The notes under the pieces: generated by a model | What the model was told of the DNA's origin: nothing | The model's database searches: none | Seen by the model: only the letters and a program-made list of their open reading frames with translations | From: Betaproteobacteria bacterium | Lineage (GTDB): Bacteria > Pseudomonadota > Gammaproteobacteria > Burkholderiales > Burkholderiaceae_C | DNA: 64,000 nucleotides | Reading direction: 5' to 3' | Assembly (NCBI GenBank): GCA_016716535.1 | Contig: JADJWD010000007.1 | Coordinates: forward strand, 248,001 to 312,000 | Shown here: in pieces, positions 41,162 to 53,792 of the stretch | Layout of the letters: every line of letters begins with the position of its first letter | Numbering within the stretch: position 1 is the stretch's first letter | Translations under genes and position numbers: made by a program

Positions 41162-42895
41162 ATGTCCAGCCGGCTCGCGACCCGCCCCTGGTATCCGGAG
41201 CTGCTGCTGCTCGGTGCGAGCGTGTGCACGCTGGCGGTGGGCAACCGCCGCTTCCTCGCCGCGGCGCTTGGCGGGCGCCCCGTGGACGAGGTCGCGACGT
41301 GGTCGTTCGGCCTCGCGCTCGCCGTCGCGCTGACGGCGATCAACTTCCTGCTGCTGGGCCTGCTCGCCTGGGGTCGGCTGTTCCGCCCGGCGGTCGTCGT
41401 CACCCTCGTGCTCACCGCGGGGGCGGCGCACTTCATCGACAGCTTCGGCACCTTCATCGACGCGGCGATGCTGCGCAACGCGCTGCACACGCACTGGAGT
41501 GAAGCACGCGAGCTGGTCGGGCCGCGGGCGGCGCTGTCGCTGCTGATGGGCGCCGCGCTGCCGGCCTGGCTGCTGCTGCGTTGCCCGCCCGCGCCGCGGC
41601 GCTGGACGCAGGCGCTGGCCTGGCGAGGCGGGGCGATCGGGCTGGCGCTGCTCGTCCTGGCGCTGGCGATCTGGGCCATGTTTCAACCACTGGCCTCGTT
41701 GATGCGCCAGCAGCACGGCGTGCGTTACCTGGTCACGCCGGGCAACGTGCTGTGGTCGTCGGCGGCATTGGCCCGGCGTGCGCAGGCCGCGACGGTGGCG
41801 CCGCTGGCCACGGTGGGCGGCGACGCCCACGCCGGCCCGGCGCTCGCCCATTCGCCGCGCGCGCGCGTGGTGGTGCTGGTCATCGGCGAGACGGCGCGCG
41901 CGGCCAACTGGCAGCTCGCCGGCCACGCCCGGCCGACGACGCCCCGGCTGGCGCAGACGCCGGGTGTCCTCGCCGCCGAGGCGCTCACCTGCGGCACCGA
42001 CACCGAGACCTCGCTGCCGTGCATGTTTGCCGCCGTCGGCCGCCGGCAGTACGACGAGCGGCGCATCCGCGGCAGCGAGAACCTGCTGCACGTGCTGGTC
42101 CGTGCCGGCATCGACGTGCACTGGCGCGACAACCAGTCCGGCTGCAAGGGCGTGTGCAACGGCTTTGCGCACGACACCGTGGCCGCCATCGCCCCGCCTG
42201 ACCTGTGCGCCGATGGCGCCTGCCTCGACGAGGGGCTGCTGCACGGCCTGGACGCGCTGCTGCCGGGCGCGGTCGCGAGCCGGCGCGCGGGCGGCGCGGC
42301 GGCGCCGGCAACGCCGGCCGCCCCGCCGCCGGCCAAGCTCATCGTGCTGCACCAGATCGGCAACCACGGCCCGGCCTATCACCGCCGCGCGCCGGCTTCC
42401 TTCAAACGCTTCCAGCCCGCCTGCGAGCACGACGACCTGCGCCGCTGCGATGCCGCGGCCATCGTCAACGCCTACGACAACGCGCTGCTGTACACCGACC
42501 ACGTGCTCGCCACGCTGATCGAGCGGCTGCGCGCGCGCGCCGGCGAGGTCGACAGCGCCGTCGTCTACGTCTCCGACCACGGCGAGTCGCTCGGCGAGCA
42601 CGGCCTGTTCCTGCACGGCATGCCCTACGCCATCGCGCCGGATGTGCAAAAGCGCGTGCCGATGCTGATCTGGCTGTCCGACGGCTTCGCCGCCGGGCGG
42701 GGCCTGGACGCGAACTGCCTGCGCGCGCGCATGCAGGCCGGCGCTGGCACCGGCGCGGCGCTGCGCCACGACCATCTCTTCCACTCGGTGCTGGGCCTGT
42801 TCGACGTGCAGACGCTGGCGCGCGAGGCCGCCTGGGACCTCACGCACGGCTGCGCGGCCGCGCCGGCTGCCGCCCTCGGCCGCGCGGCCGGCTGA
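41162..42895 (+). CDS. eptA: Phosphoethanolamine transferase, EptA-like
   Basis: 577 residues. Probably adds phosphoethanolamine to lipid A, a step that lowers binding of cationic peptides. The N-terminal part has five transmembrane helices; the periplasmic sulfatase-type domain has the nucleophile Thr in GETARAANW, then CGTDTETSLPCMF, HQIGNHGPAYHRR and SDHGESLGEHG for zinc binding. Pairs of cysteines (such as CKGVC and CADGAC) fit EptA disulfides. An Ala/Pro-rich insertion lies about 380-395. It is divergent from the phosphatidyltransferase with a 234-base gap; no PmrAB-type regulator is beside it. Confidence 0.9.
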   Translation: MSSRLATRPWYPELLLLGASVCTLAVGNRRFLAAALGGRPVDEVATWSFGLALAVALTAINFLLLGLLAWGRLFRPAVVVTLVLTAGAAHFIDSFGTFIDAAMLRNALHTHWSEARELVGPRAALSLLMGAALPAWLLLRCPPAPRRWTQALAWRGGAIGLALLVLALAIWAMFQPLASLMRQQHGVRYLVTPGNVLWSSAALARRAQAATVAPLATVGGDAHAGPALAHSPRARVVVLVIGETARAANWQLAGHARPTTPRLAQTPGVLAAEALTCGTDTETSLPCMFAAVGRRQYDERRIRGSENLLHVLVRAGIDVHWRDNQSGCKGVCNGFAHDTVAAIAPPDLCADGACLDEGLLHGLDALLPGAVASRRAGGAAAPATPAAPPPAKLIVLHQIGNHGPAYHRRAPASFKRFQPACEHDDLRRCDAAAIVNAYDNALLYTDHVLATLIERLRARAGEVDSAVVYVSDHGESLGEHGLFLHGMPYAIAPDVQKRVPMLIWLSDGFAAGRGLDANCLRARMQAGAGTGAALRHDHLFHSVLGLFDVQTLAREAAWDLTHGCAAAPAAALGRAAG

Positions 42896-42929
42896 GCGCC
42901 GCGCCGGCGCAAGGCGCCTTCAGCCGGCC
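42886..42929. terminator. Long bidirectional hairpin shared by two convergent genes
   Basis: GGCCGGCTGA (42886-42895) pairs with TCAGCCGGCC (42920-42929), and GCGCC with GGCGC extends the stem inside, leaving a two-base bulge and a 12-base loop. Both stop codons lie in the stem, so it can form in the transcripts of both strands. There is no long U tract. Confidence 0.6.
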
Positions 42930-43720
42930 GAGGGCCGGCGCAGGCGCAGCCACAGCCACGGCAGCAGCCCCGAAGCCAGCATGGCGAGCGGCCAGCCGAC
43001 CGCGGCGTGCAGCGAAGGCAGCAGCGCGAGCATCAGCACGAAGAAGATGACGAAGCCGGCCTGCCCGCGCACGAAGCCCGCGAGCAGCGTCGCCGCCGCC
43101 GCGGCGCCGTGCCGCGGCAGCGTGAAGGCCGGCAGCACGATGCCGGTGATCGGCATCGCCAGCAGCAAGCCGGCCGGGCCGGGGCCGAGGTGCGTGGCGC
43201 CCCACATCACGCCGGCAGCCACGGCGACTGCGACGCCGCTGCGCAGCGCGAGTTCGACGCGCGGCTGGCTGGCCTTGCCGCCAGCGGCGGCCGCGGGCAC
43301 CGCTGTGGCGTAGTGCGGCATCGCCAGCGCCCCGAGAAACGGCGACGACAGCGCGAGCGCGATGCGCACCGGCTCGGGCAGCGGCAACGCCAGCAGCAAC
43401 GCACCGACGGCAAAGAACACCACCAGGGCGAACACGAGGCACGCCCACCACGGCCAGCGCGCCGCGGCGCGCGCGAAGGCGACGAAGTACGCCATCAGCG
43501 CCGGCTGGCAGGCGAGCGTCGCCAGGCACACCGCGCGCACCGCGGGCGACGGCACGTCGATCAGCAAGAGGCCCGTGATCGGCGCCGCGATCATCGGCAT
43601 GCCGGCCAGCACGCCGCCGGCGCGGTGCCCGAAGCGCCGCGCCACCAGCGACGCGAGCCACACCGAAGCCGCGACCAGCGAGAGCTTGGCGGCGAAGAGA
43701 AGCGCCGGTGGGATGATCAA
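42920..43720 (-). CDS. Integral membrane protein of unknown family
   Basis: About 266 residues if the TTG at 43720 is the start, which lies 12 bases after the oxoprolinase stop. It is hydrophobic throughout with eight or so helices in two halves (about 5-125 and 150-265), and a polar loop with KASQPRVELALRSG between them. A GMPMIAAPITGL motif in the first half and LLLAMPITGIVLPAF in the second look like an internal repeat, as in some transporters. No cofactor site. It may be a permease for the neighbouring pathway (inference). Family not recognised. Confidence 0.62.
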   Translation of the reverse strand: MIIPPALLFAAKLSLVAASVWLASLVARRFGHRAGGVLAGMPMIAAPITGLLLIDVPSPAVRAVCLATLACQPALMAYFVAFARAAARWPWWACLVFALVVFFAVGALLLALPLPEPVRIALALSSPFLGALAMPHYATAVPAAAAGGKASQPRVELALRSGVAVAVAAGVMWGATHLGPGPAGLLLAMPITGIVLPAFTLPRHGAAAAATLLAGFVRGQAGFVIFFVLMLALLPSLHAAVGWPLAMLASGLLPWLWLRLRRPSAG

Positions 43721-43731
43721 TCGTTGCTGCG

Positions 43732-47400
<3,669 letters not shown>

Positions 47401-47466
47401 CGGATGCTCAACGGTTCCAGGGAACTGATGCGTGCGCGTGCGTTCGAGGGTTGTGGCGGGGTGCGT

Positions 47467-48120
47467 TCACGCCGCACCCCCTCGACCAAACCGCTCGTTC
47501 ACCATCGTCACGATGTCGTGCACCGGCAGCCCGGTGGCAGCGCGCAGCGCCGCGGCGTAGGGAGGCAGGTTGGTGCATTCGAGCACCAGCGCCCGCAGGT
47601 CCGGATGGCGCTCGAGCAGCCGAGCGCCGGCCACCAGCACCTGCCGCTCGGCATCGGCGCGATCGAGTTCGGGCCGGTCTTCGAGCAGCGTGCGGTGCAA
47701 CGCCGAGCCCGGCGTGATGCCTTCCACCGGCGTCGCCGGGTCGGCACCCACGGCCTCGAAGTGCGCCGCCTGCAGCGAGGCCGCCTCGATCGTGATGACG
47801 CCACAGCCCTGGCCGCGCAGCTCGGCGAGCTTCAGCAGCGCCGAAGTCCACACCGGCACCGGCAGCGCGGCCGCCAGCTCGCGCTGCCAGCGCGCGAGGA
47901 AGCCGCAACTCGTCGTGAGTGCCCGCGCGCCCTCTTCGACGAGCACCCGGCCGGCGGCGATGAACGGTGCGAGCAGCGCCGGATCGTCGCCGCGCACCAC
48001 GGCCGCCGGCGCGGCGCCGGTGACGATGCGCCGGCGCACAGGAAAGGTGAACGTGTCCGGGTGGCCGATGTCGCCCGGCGGGCGCGGGAAGCGCGTGTCG
48101 AGCATCAGGATGCCGAGCAT
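47467..48120 (-). CDS. Aspartate/glutamate racemase family protein
   Basis: 217 residues. The two catalytic cysteines of the family are Cys72 in TTSCGFL and Cys182 in LECTNLPPY. The length fits Asp/Glu and hydantoin racemases. With the oxoprolinase-like gene directly downstream, racemising a substrate before ring opening is a reasonable inference. The start at 48120 faces the TRAP genes across 173 bases, a likely shared promoter region. Confidence 0.87.
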   Translation of the reverse strand: MLGILMLDTRFPRPPGDIGHPDTFTFPVRRRIVTGAAPAAVVRGDDPALLAPFIAAGRVLVEEGARALTTSCGFLARWQRELAAALPVPVWTSALLKLAELRGQGCGVITIEAASLQAAHFEAVGADPATPVEGITPGSALHRTLLEDRPELDRADAERQVLVAGARLLERHPDLRALVLECTNLPPYAAALRAATGLPVHDIVTMVNERFGRGGAA

Positions 48121-48293
48121 CGAAGCCTATGGGGGACAGCGGAATCGCGGGCGGACCGTGGGCGGATCGGGAGTGGATCGGCGGCCGGCTGCGGGCCACA
48201 CGCGCCATGCCGGGATCCGGACTAGCCCCGGTCGAGCCGGCGGCGGCCACAGTCTATGCTCGCGCACTTTCGCATCGACCCCAGGAGGCCTTC

Positions 48294-49280
48294 ATGTCCA
48301 CCCAACGCCGCGCCTGGCTGGCTGCCTCGGCTGCTTTCGCCCTCGGCGCCGCCGCGCTGCCCGCCGCCCACGCCCAGGTCAAATGGGACCTGCCGGCCGC
48401 CTACCCGGCCACCAACTTCCACACGATGAACCTGGTCGACTTCGCCAGCGACATCGACAAGGCCACCGGCGGCAAACTCAAGATCACCGTGCATCCGAAC
48501 GCCTCGCTGTTCAAGGCGCCCGAGATCAAGCGCGCGGTGCAGGGCGGGCAGGCGCAGATCGGCGAGGTGCTGCTCGTCAACTTCCAGAACGAGTGGCAGA
48601 TCTTCGGTGCCGACGGCATCCCCTTCTTCGCCGACAGCTACGACGCCTCGGTCAAGCTGTGGAAGGCGCAGAAGCCCCTGCTCGACAAGAAGCTCGGCGA
48701 GCAGGGCCTGATGGTGCTGTACGCGGTGCCGTGGCCGCCGCAGGGCGTGTACAGCAAGAAGCCGCTGCAAAGCGCCGCCGACCTCAAGGGCATGAAGTGG
48801 CGCGCCTACAGCCCGGCCACCGCGCGCATCGCCGAGCTGGTGGGCGCGCAGCCGGTGACGGTGCAGGCCGCCGAGGTGAGCCAGGCGTTCGCCACCGGCG
48901 TGGCTGAAAGCATGATGAGCAGCGGCTCGACCGGCTGGGACGCCAAGCTGCACGAGCACGTCAAGTACTGGTACGACACGCAGGCCTGGCTGCCGAAGAA
49001 CGCCGTGCTCGTCAACAAGGCGGCCTTCGACGCGCTCGACGCGCCGACGAAGGCCGCGGTGATGAAGGCCGCCGCCGACGCCGAGGTGCGCGGGCTGGCC
49101 GCCAGCAAGAAAGCGAACGGCGAGAGCCTCGACAAGCTCAAGGGCGGCGGCATGCAGATCCTGCCGCCGACCGCGCAGTTGAAGGCCGACATGAAGAAGG
49201 TCGGCGACACGATGCTCAAGGAATGGCTCGACAAGGCCGGCCCCGAGGGCAAGGCGCTCGTCGACGCGTACATGAAGTGA
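48294..49280 (+). CDS. dctP: TRAP transporter substrate-binding protein DctP
   Basis: 328 residues. Signal peptide about 1-27 (ending AHAQ), then a periplasmic binding fold for an organic acid: KITVHPNASLF, GGQAQIGEVL, and WRAYSPATARIAE, where the Arg is the usual carboxylate contact. The ATG at 48294 has a perfect AGGAGG about nine bases upstream. It is first in a dctPQM operon, divergent from the racemase. The ligand is unknown; a cyclic amide or keto acid is suggested by the neighbours. Confidence 0.95.
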   Translation: MSTQRRAWLAASAAFALGAAALPAAHAQVKWDLPAAYPATNFHTMNLVDFASDIDKATGGKLKITVHPNASLFKAPEIKRAVQGGQAQIGEVLLVNFQNEWQIFGADGIPFFADSYDASVKLWKAQKPLLDKKLGEQGLMVLYAVPWPPQGVYSKKPLQSAADLKGMKWRAYSPATARIAELVGAQPVTVQAAEVSQAFATGVAESMMSSGSTGWDAKLHEHVKYWYDTQAWLPKNAVLVNKAAFDALDAPTKAAVMKAAADAEVRGLAASKKANGESLDKLKGGGMQILPPTAQLKADMKKVGDTMLKEWLDKAGPEGKALVDAYMK

Positions 49281-49289
49281 GCGGCACCC

Positions 49290-49312
49290 GGGCCGGCCGT
49301 CGGCGCCGGCCC
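49290..49312 (+). terminator. Hairpin between dctP and dctQ
   Basis: GGGCCGGC (49290-49297) pairs with GCCGGCCC (49305-49312), seven-base loop. No U tract. Such intercistronic stems often protect the dctP message so that the binding protein outnumbers the membrane parts. Confidence 0.45.
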
Positions 49313-49347
49313 GCTGCAGCCCTGTAGCCCTGCAGCCCCTTAGCCCC

Positions 49348-49860
49348 TTGCGCAAGCTGCTCGATCTTCTCTACGACGGGGCCGCCTGGCTGGCGGCCCT
49401 TTTCATGGTCGGCCTGCTGGCGATGGTGCTGCTGTCCATCGTCAGCCGGCTGGCGCACTTCCACGTGCCGGGCACCGATGCCTACGCCGGCTACCTGATG
49501 GCCGGCTGCGGCTTCCTCGCGCTGGCGCACACCCTCAAGCGCGGCGAGCACATCCGCGTGACGCTGCTGCTGTCGCACCTGCACGGGCGCGCCCGCCGCG
49601 CGATGGAGATCTGGGCGCTCGGCGCGGCCACGGCGCTCGCGGCGCTGTTCGCGTTCTACAGCGCGCGCCTGGCCTGGCAGAGCCGGCAGTTCAACGACAT
49701 CTCCACCAGCAACGACGCGACGCCGCTGTGGATCCCGCAGCTGGCGATGGCCGCCGGCGCGCTGATCCTGCTCGTCGCCTTCGTCGACGAGTGGGTGCTC
49801 GAGTTGCGCGGCCTGCGCAAGCCGCCCGCCGCGGGCGACGAGCCGAGCCGCAACGAGTAA
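49348..49860 (+). CDS. dctQ: TRAP transporter small permease DctQ
   Basis: 170 residues from a TTG at 49348, the best match to family starts; the ribosome site is poor, in a run of short AGCCC repeats. Four transmembrane helices (about 12-35, 48-65, 88-112 and 128-150). The family pattern KRGEHIRVTLLL lies after the second helix. It joins DctP and DctM in sodium-driven uptake. Confidence 0.9.
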   Translation: MRKLLDLLYDGAAWLAALFMVGLLAMVLLSIVSRLAHFHVPGTDAYAGYLMAGCGFLALAHTLKRGEHIRVTLLLSHLHGRARRAMEIWALGAATALAALFAFYSARLAWQSRQFNDISTSNDATPLWIPQLAMAAGALILLVAFVDEWVLELRGLRKPPAAGDEPSRNE

Positions 49861-49871
49861 CCACAACGGCG

Positions 49872-51173
49872 ATGAGCGACCTCGGCGTCACCTTCCTGCT
49901 CATTGCGGCGCTGTTTGTCATCCTCGGCAGCGGCGTGTGGATCGGCCTGACGCTGTCGGGCGTGGCCTGGATCGGCATGCAACTCTTCAGCAGCCGCCCG
50001 GCCGGCGACGCGATGGCCGTCACGATCTGGGGCAGCGCGTCGAGCTGGACGCTGACCGCGCTGCCGCTTTTCGTGTGGATGGGCGAGATCCTGTTTCGCA
50101 CGCGGCTCTCGCAGGACATGTTCCGCGGCCTGGCGCCGTGGATGCAGGCGCTGCCCGGGCGGCTGCTGCACGTCAACGTCGCCGGCTGCGCGATCTTCGC
50201 GGCCGTCTCGGGCTCGAGCGCCGCCACCTGCGCGACGATCGGCAAGATGAGCCTGCCGGAGTTGAGGTCGCGCGGCTACCCCGAAGGCATCAGCATCGGC
50301 TCGCTGGCCGGCGCCGGCACGCTGGGGCTGTTGATCCCGCCGTCGATCATCATGATCGTCTACGGCGTCGCCGCCGAAGTGTCGATCGCGCAGCTCTTCA
50401 TCGCAGGCGTGTTGCCCGGCATCCTGCTGGCCGCGCTCTTCTCGGGTTACCTGATGGTGTGGGCCTGGCGCAACCCGGCGCTCGTGCCGCCGAGCGGCGA
50501 CACGCCGAGCCTGGCCGACAAGCTGCGCGCCTCGCGCCACCTGCTGCCGGTGATCGGCCTCATCACGGCGGTGCTGGGCAGCATCTACACCGGCATCGCC
50601 ACGGCCACCGAGGCGGCGGCCGTCGGCGTGCTCGGCGCGCTGGTGATCTCCGCCGCGCAGGGGTCGCTGAACTGGGCGACGTTCAAGGCCAGCCTGCTCG
50701 GCGGCACGCGCCTTTATTGCATGATCGCGCTGATCCTCGCGGGCGCGGCGTTCCTCACGCTCAGCATGGGCTACATCGGCCTGCCGCGCCATCTGGCCGA
50801 GTGGATCGCCACGCTCGGCCTCACGCAGTGGCAGCTGCTGCTGGCGCTGGCCGTCTTCTACATCCTGCTCGGCTGCTTCCTCGACGGCATCAGCATGGTC
50901 GTGCTGACGATGGGTGTCGTGCTGCCCACGGTGCAGAAGGCCGGCATCGACCCGCTGTGGTTCGGCATCTTCGTCGTGCTGGTGGTCGAGATGGCGCAGA
51001 TCACGCCGCCGGTGGGCTTCAACCTCTTCGTGCTGCAGGGCATGACGGGCAAGGAGATCGGCTGGATCGCGCGCGTCACGCTGCCGTTTTTCCTGCTGAT
51101 GATCGCCGCGGTCGTGATCATCTGGCTCGTGCCGGATCTCGTCACGGCGCTGCCGGAGCGCATGCGCGGGTGA
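49872..51173 (+). CDS. dctM: TRAP transporter large permease DctM
   Basis: 433 residues, about 12 helices, the transport channel of the TRAP system. Landmarks: GSSAATCATIGKMSLPEL, GTLGLLIPPSIIMIVYG and the ATEAAAVGV segment, with a late EMAQITPPVGFNLFVLQ. The ATG at 49872 is 11 bases after the dctQ stop. A hairpin follows the stop. Confidence 0.95.
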   Translation: MSDLGVTFLLIAALFVILGSGVWIGLTLSGVAWIGMQLFSSRPAGDAMAVTIWGSASSWTLTALPLFVWMGEILFRTRLSQDMFRGLAPWMQALPGRLLHVNVAGCAIFAAVSGSSAATCATIGKMSLPELRSRGYPEGISIGSLAGAGTLGLLIPPSIIMIVYGVAAEVSIAQLFIAGVLPGILLAALFSGYLMVWAWRNPALVPPSGDTPSLADKLRASRHLLPVIGLITAVLGSIYTGIATATEAAAVGVLGALVISAAQGSLNWATFKASLLGGTRLYCMIALILAGAAFLTLSMGYIGLPRHLAEWIATLGLTQWQLLLALAVFYILLGCFLDGISMVVLTMGVVLPTVQKAGIDPLWFGIFVVLVVEMAQITPPVGFNLFVLQGMTGKEIGWIARVTLPFFLLMIAAVVIIWLVPDLVTALPERMRG

Positions 51174-51211
51174 CGTGGAGCTGAGGCGGGGCTGGGCGGC
51201 CCCCCCGGCCC

Positions 51212-51241
51212 GGAACTGGCCGGCGTTTGCCCGCCAGTTCC
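51212..51241 (+). terminator. Hairpin after dctM
   Basis: GGAACTGGC (51212-51220) can pair with GCCAGTTCC (the copy ending at 51241), with CGGCG/CCG contacts inside the loop. No U tract. It lies between dctM and the next gene on the same strand and may end the TRAP transcript. Confidence 0.45.
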
Positions 51242-51292
51242 AACCTATGCCGAAGGTCTGGGCGTCCTAGGATGACTCCAGGATTGCCCCCG

Positions 51293-53755
51293 ATGACCGA
51301 CCTCGCCAACCCGCCGCTTTCCCTGCTGCCGCCGGTGGCCGACGGCTTCGCCTGGCCGACGCCGAACCTGCCGAACTACCCGCCGGCCGCGCCGAGCCCG
51401 GCGCCGCTGGCCTGCCAGGTCGAGGGCAACAACGGCAAGACGATCCCCGGCCACCTGCTCGAGATGAGCCTCGTGCAGCGCTTCATCCAGCTCGCGGTGC
51501 CCGGTGCCCGTGCGCCGCTGACGCTGCGCTTCGACCAGTTCCGCCGCCTGCGCCTGCTCGACCCGCTGGCGCCGGCACCGGGCTTCGCCGGCGGCGGCGT
51601 CGTCACCGACATCGAACACCCGACGATCCCGTTCTCGGTGCACTTCGCGCACGGCGCCGTCTGGCAGGGCCAGTCGGTGTGCACGCGCGAGGAGGCGGCC
51701 GGCCTCTTCCTCTTCGAGCCGGCCGACGCGCACGGCACCGTGCGCCGCACGTTCGTGCCGGCCAGTGCCTACACCCACGTCGAGCTGGGCAAGCGCATCG
51801 GCGAGGTGCTGATCGAGCAGCGCATCGCCACGGCGGCGCAGGTCAGCGCCGCCCTCGTCGAGCAGCAGGACCTGCGCGAGCGCAAGCTCGGCGACCTCCT
51901 GCTCGTGCATCAGATCATCGGCGCCGACGAGCTGAACACCGCCATCGAGCAGCAGGCGAAGATGCCGATGGTGCGCATCGGCGAGGCGCTCGTCGCACTC
52001 GGTTTCATCACCGAGCAGCAGTTGAACGAGGCGCTCGAACAGCAGCGCGCCGACCGCGGCACGCCGCTGGGCGAACTGCTCGTGCGCAAGGGCCTCGTCT
52101 CGCGCGCCGATCTGCAGATGGCGCTGGCGCGCAAGATGGGCTACCCGGTCGTCGACGTGCGGCAGTTCCCCGCCGACACCGACGCGGTGGCCCGCCTGCC
52201 CTTTGCGGTGGCCAGCCGCATCAGCGGCCTGCCGCTGATCGTGCGCTCGTCGCGCCTGGTCGTGGCGATGGAGGACCCCACCAGCCGCTCGGCGCTCGAG
52301 GAGATCGAGTTCGCGGCGCGCTGCAAGGTGCTGCCGGTGCTGGCGCGCGCAGCCGACCTGCACGACGCCATCCAGCGCGCCTACGAGAAGCTCGGCGTCG
52401 ACGTGGGCGGCGGCCCAGGCGTCGACGGCGTCGAGTACTTCGAGCACGCCGACGCGACCAAGCTCGCCGCCACGCTGGAAGGCAACGGCGGCACCGACGA
52501 GGACGAGGGCCCGTCGATCGAGCAGAGCGACAACTCGCTCGTGCGGCTGATCAACTCGATGATCCTCGAGGCGCACGCGCAAGGCGTCTCCGACATCCAC
52601 ATCGAGTGCCCCGCGGCGCGCGAGAAGGTGCGCATCCGCTTCCGCAAGGACGGCGTGCTCAAGCCCTATCTCGAGCTGCCACCGAGCTACCGCAACGCGA
52701 TGCTCGGACGGCTGAAGATCATGTGCGATCTCGACATCAGCGAGAAGCGCAAGCCGCAGGACGGCAAGATCGTCTTCGGCAAGTTCGTCCAGGGCTCGAG
52801 GCTGGAGCTGCGCGTCGCGACGATCCCCACCAGCGGCAACTGCGAGGACGCCGTGCTGCGCCTGCTGGCCAGCAGCCGCACGATGCCGCTGGGCCAGCTC
52901 GAGCTGACGCAGGACAACCTCGAACGCCTGAAGCTGGCCATCGCGCGCCCGTACGGCATGGTGCTGTGCGTCGGCCCCACGGGCTCGGGCAAGACGACGA
53001 CGCTGCACTCGGCGCTGGCGCACATCAACACGCCCGAGCGCAAGATCTGGACCGCCGAGGACCCGGTGGAGATCACGCAGGCGGGCCTGCGCCAGGTGCA
53101 GGTGAACCCGAAGATCGACTGGACGTTCGCCAAGGCGCTGCGCGCCTTCCTGCGCGCCGACCCCGACGTCATCATGGTCGGCGAAATCCGCGACCAGGAG
53201 ACGGCGCAGGTCGCCATCGAAGCCTCGCTCACCGGCCACCTCGTGCTCTCGACGCTGCACACCAACAGCGCCGCGGAGACGGTGACGCGCCTCCTGGACA
53301 TGGGCATGGACCCGTTCAACTTCGCCGATGCGCTGCTGGCGGTGCTGGCGCAGCGCCTCGTGCGGCGCATGTGCACGAACTGCCGCGAAAGCGAACCCGC
53401 CTCCCCCGCCTTTCGCGACGAACTGCTGCACGACTACGTGCGCGCCTTCCAGGGCGCCGAGGCGGCGCCCGACGAAGACGCGGTGCTCGCCGGCTGGTCG
53501 AAGAACGGCCGCCTGATGCGTTACCGCTGCAACGGTTGCGAACAGTGCGGCGGCAGCGGCCTGCGCGGCCGCGCCGGCCTGCACGAGCTGATGACGGTGA
53601 CGCGCGGCCTGCGCGAGAAGATCCAGGGCGGCAAGCGCAGCGACGAGCTGCTGCATCACGCGCTGGCCGACGGCATGCGCACGCTGCGCCACGACGGCAT
53701 CGACAAGGTCTGGGCGGGACTGACGACGATCGAGGAAGTGCGGGCCAACTCCTGA
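51293..53755 (+). CDS. GspE/PilB-type secretion ATPase with four MshEN-like repeats
   Basis: 820 residues from the ATG at 51293; another at 51272 is possible. An assembly ATPase of type II secretion or type IV pili. A novel N-terminal segment (about 1-160) is followed by four tandem repeats (about 165-280) of RIGEVLIE / KLGDLLLV / RIGEALVA / PLGELLVR type, each like the c-di-GMP-binding MshEN motif. The ATPase has Walker A GPTGSGKT (561-568), IRDQETAQVAIEA, and a zinc site made by CTNC (694-697) and CNGCEQC (746-752). No pilin, secretin or inner membrane partner is beside it. It may serve a distant pilus or secretion system. Confidence 0.9.
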   Translation: MTDLANPPLSLLPPVADGFAWPTPNLPNYPPAAPSPAPLACQVEGNNGKTIPGHLLEMSLVQRFIQLAVPGARAPLTLRFDQFRRLRLLDPLAPAPGFAGGGVVTDIEHPTIPFSVHFAHGAVWQGQSVCTREEAAGLFLFEPADAHGTVRRTFVPASAYTHVELGKRIGEVLIEQRIATAAQVSAALVEQQDLRERKLGDLLLVHQIIGADELNTAIEQQAKMPMVRIGEALVALGFITEQQLNEALEQQRADRGTPLGELLVRKGLVSRADLQMALARKMGYPVVDVRQFPADTDAVARLPFAVASRISGLPLIVRSSRLVVAMEDPTSRSALEEIEFAARCKVLPVLARAADLHDAIQRAYEKLGVDVGGGPGVDGVEYFEHADATKLAATLEGNGGTDEDEGPSIEQSDNSLVRLINSMILEAHAQGVSDIHIECPAAREKVRIRFRKDGVLKPYLELPPSYRNAMLGRLKIMCDLDISEKRKPQDGKIVFGKFVQGSRLELRVATIPTSGNCEDAVLRLLASSRTMPLGQLELTQDNLERLKLAIARPYGMVLCVGPTGSGKTTTLHSALAHINTPERKIWTAEDPVEITQAGLRQVQVNPKIDWTFAKALRAFLRADPDVIMVGEIRDQETAQVAIEASLTGHLVLSTLHTNSAAETVTRLLDMGMDPFNFADALLAVLAQRLVRRMCTNCRESEPASPAFRDELLHDYVRAFQGAEAAPDEDAVLAGWSKNGRLMRYRCNGCEQCGGSGLRGRAGLHELMTVTRGLREKIQGGKRSDELLHHALADGMRTLRHDGIDKVWAGLTTIEEVRANS

Positions 53756-53781
53756 GACACGACCGCGGGCGACCTGCGGTC

Positions 53782-53787
53782 TAATCT
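53782..53787 (+). promoter_or_regulatory. TANNNT box before tal
   Basis: TAATCT, ending five bases before the tal ATG (53793); TCTAAT at 53780-53785 is an overlapping alternative. There is no Shine-Dalgarno. Confidence 0.35.
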
Positions 53788-53792
53788 CAGCC

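Noticed and set aside
40316..42847. An 843-codon open frame joining the phosphatidyltransferase to sequence antisense to eptA
   Set aside because: The family protein starts at 40927 with a ribosome site. The upstream part is the shadow of eptA.
51679..53784. A 701-codon frame overlapping the GspE/PilB gene
   Set aside because: No motif; the ATPase in the other frame has Walker and zinc motifs.
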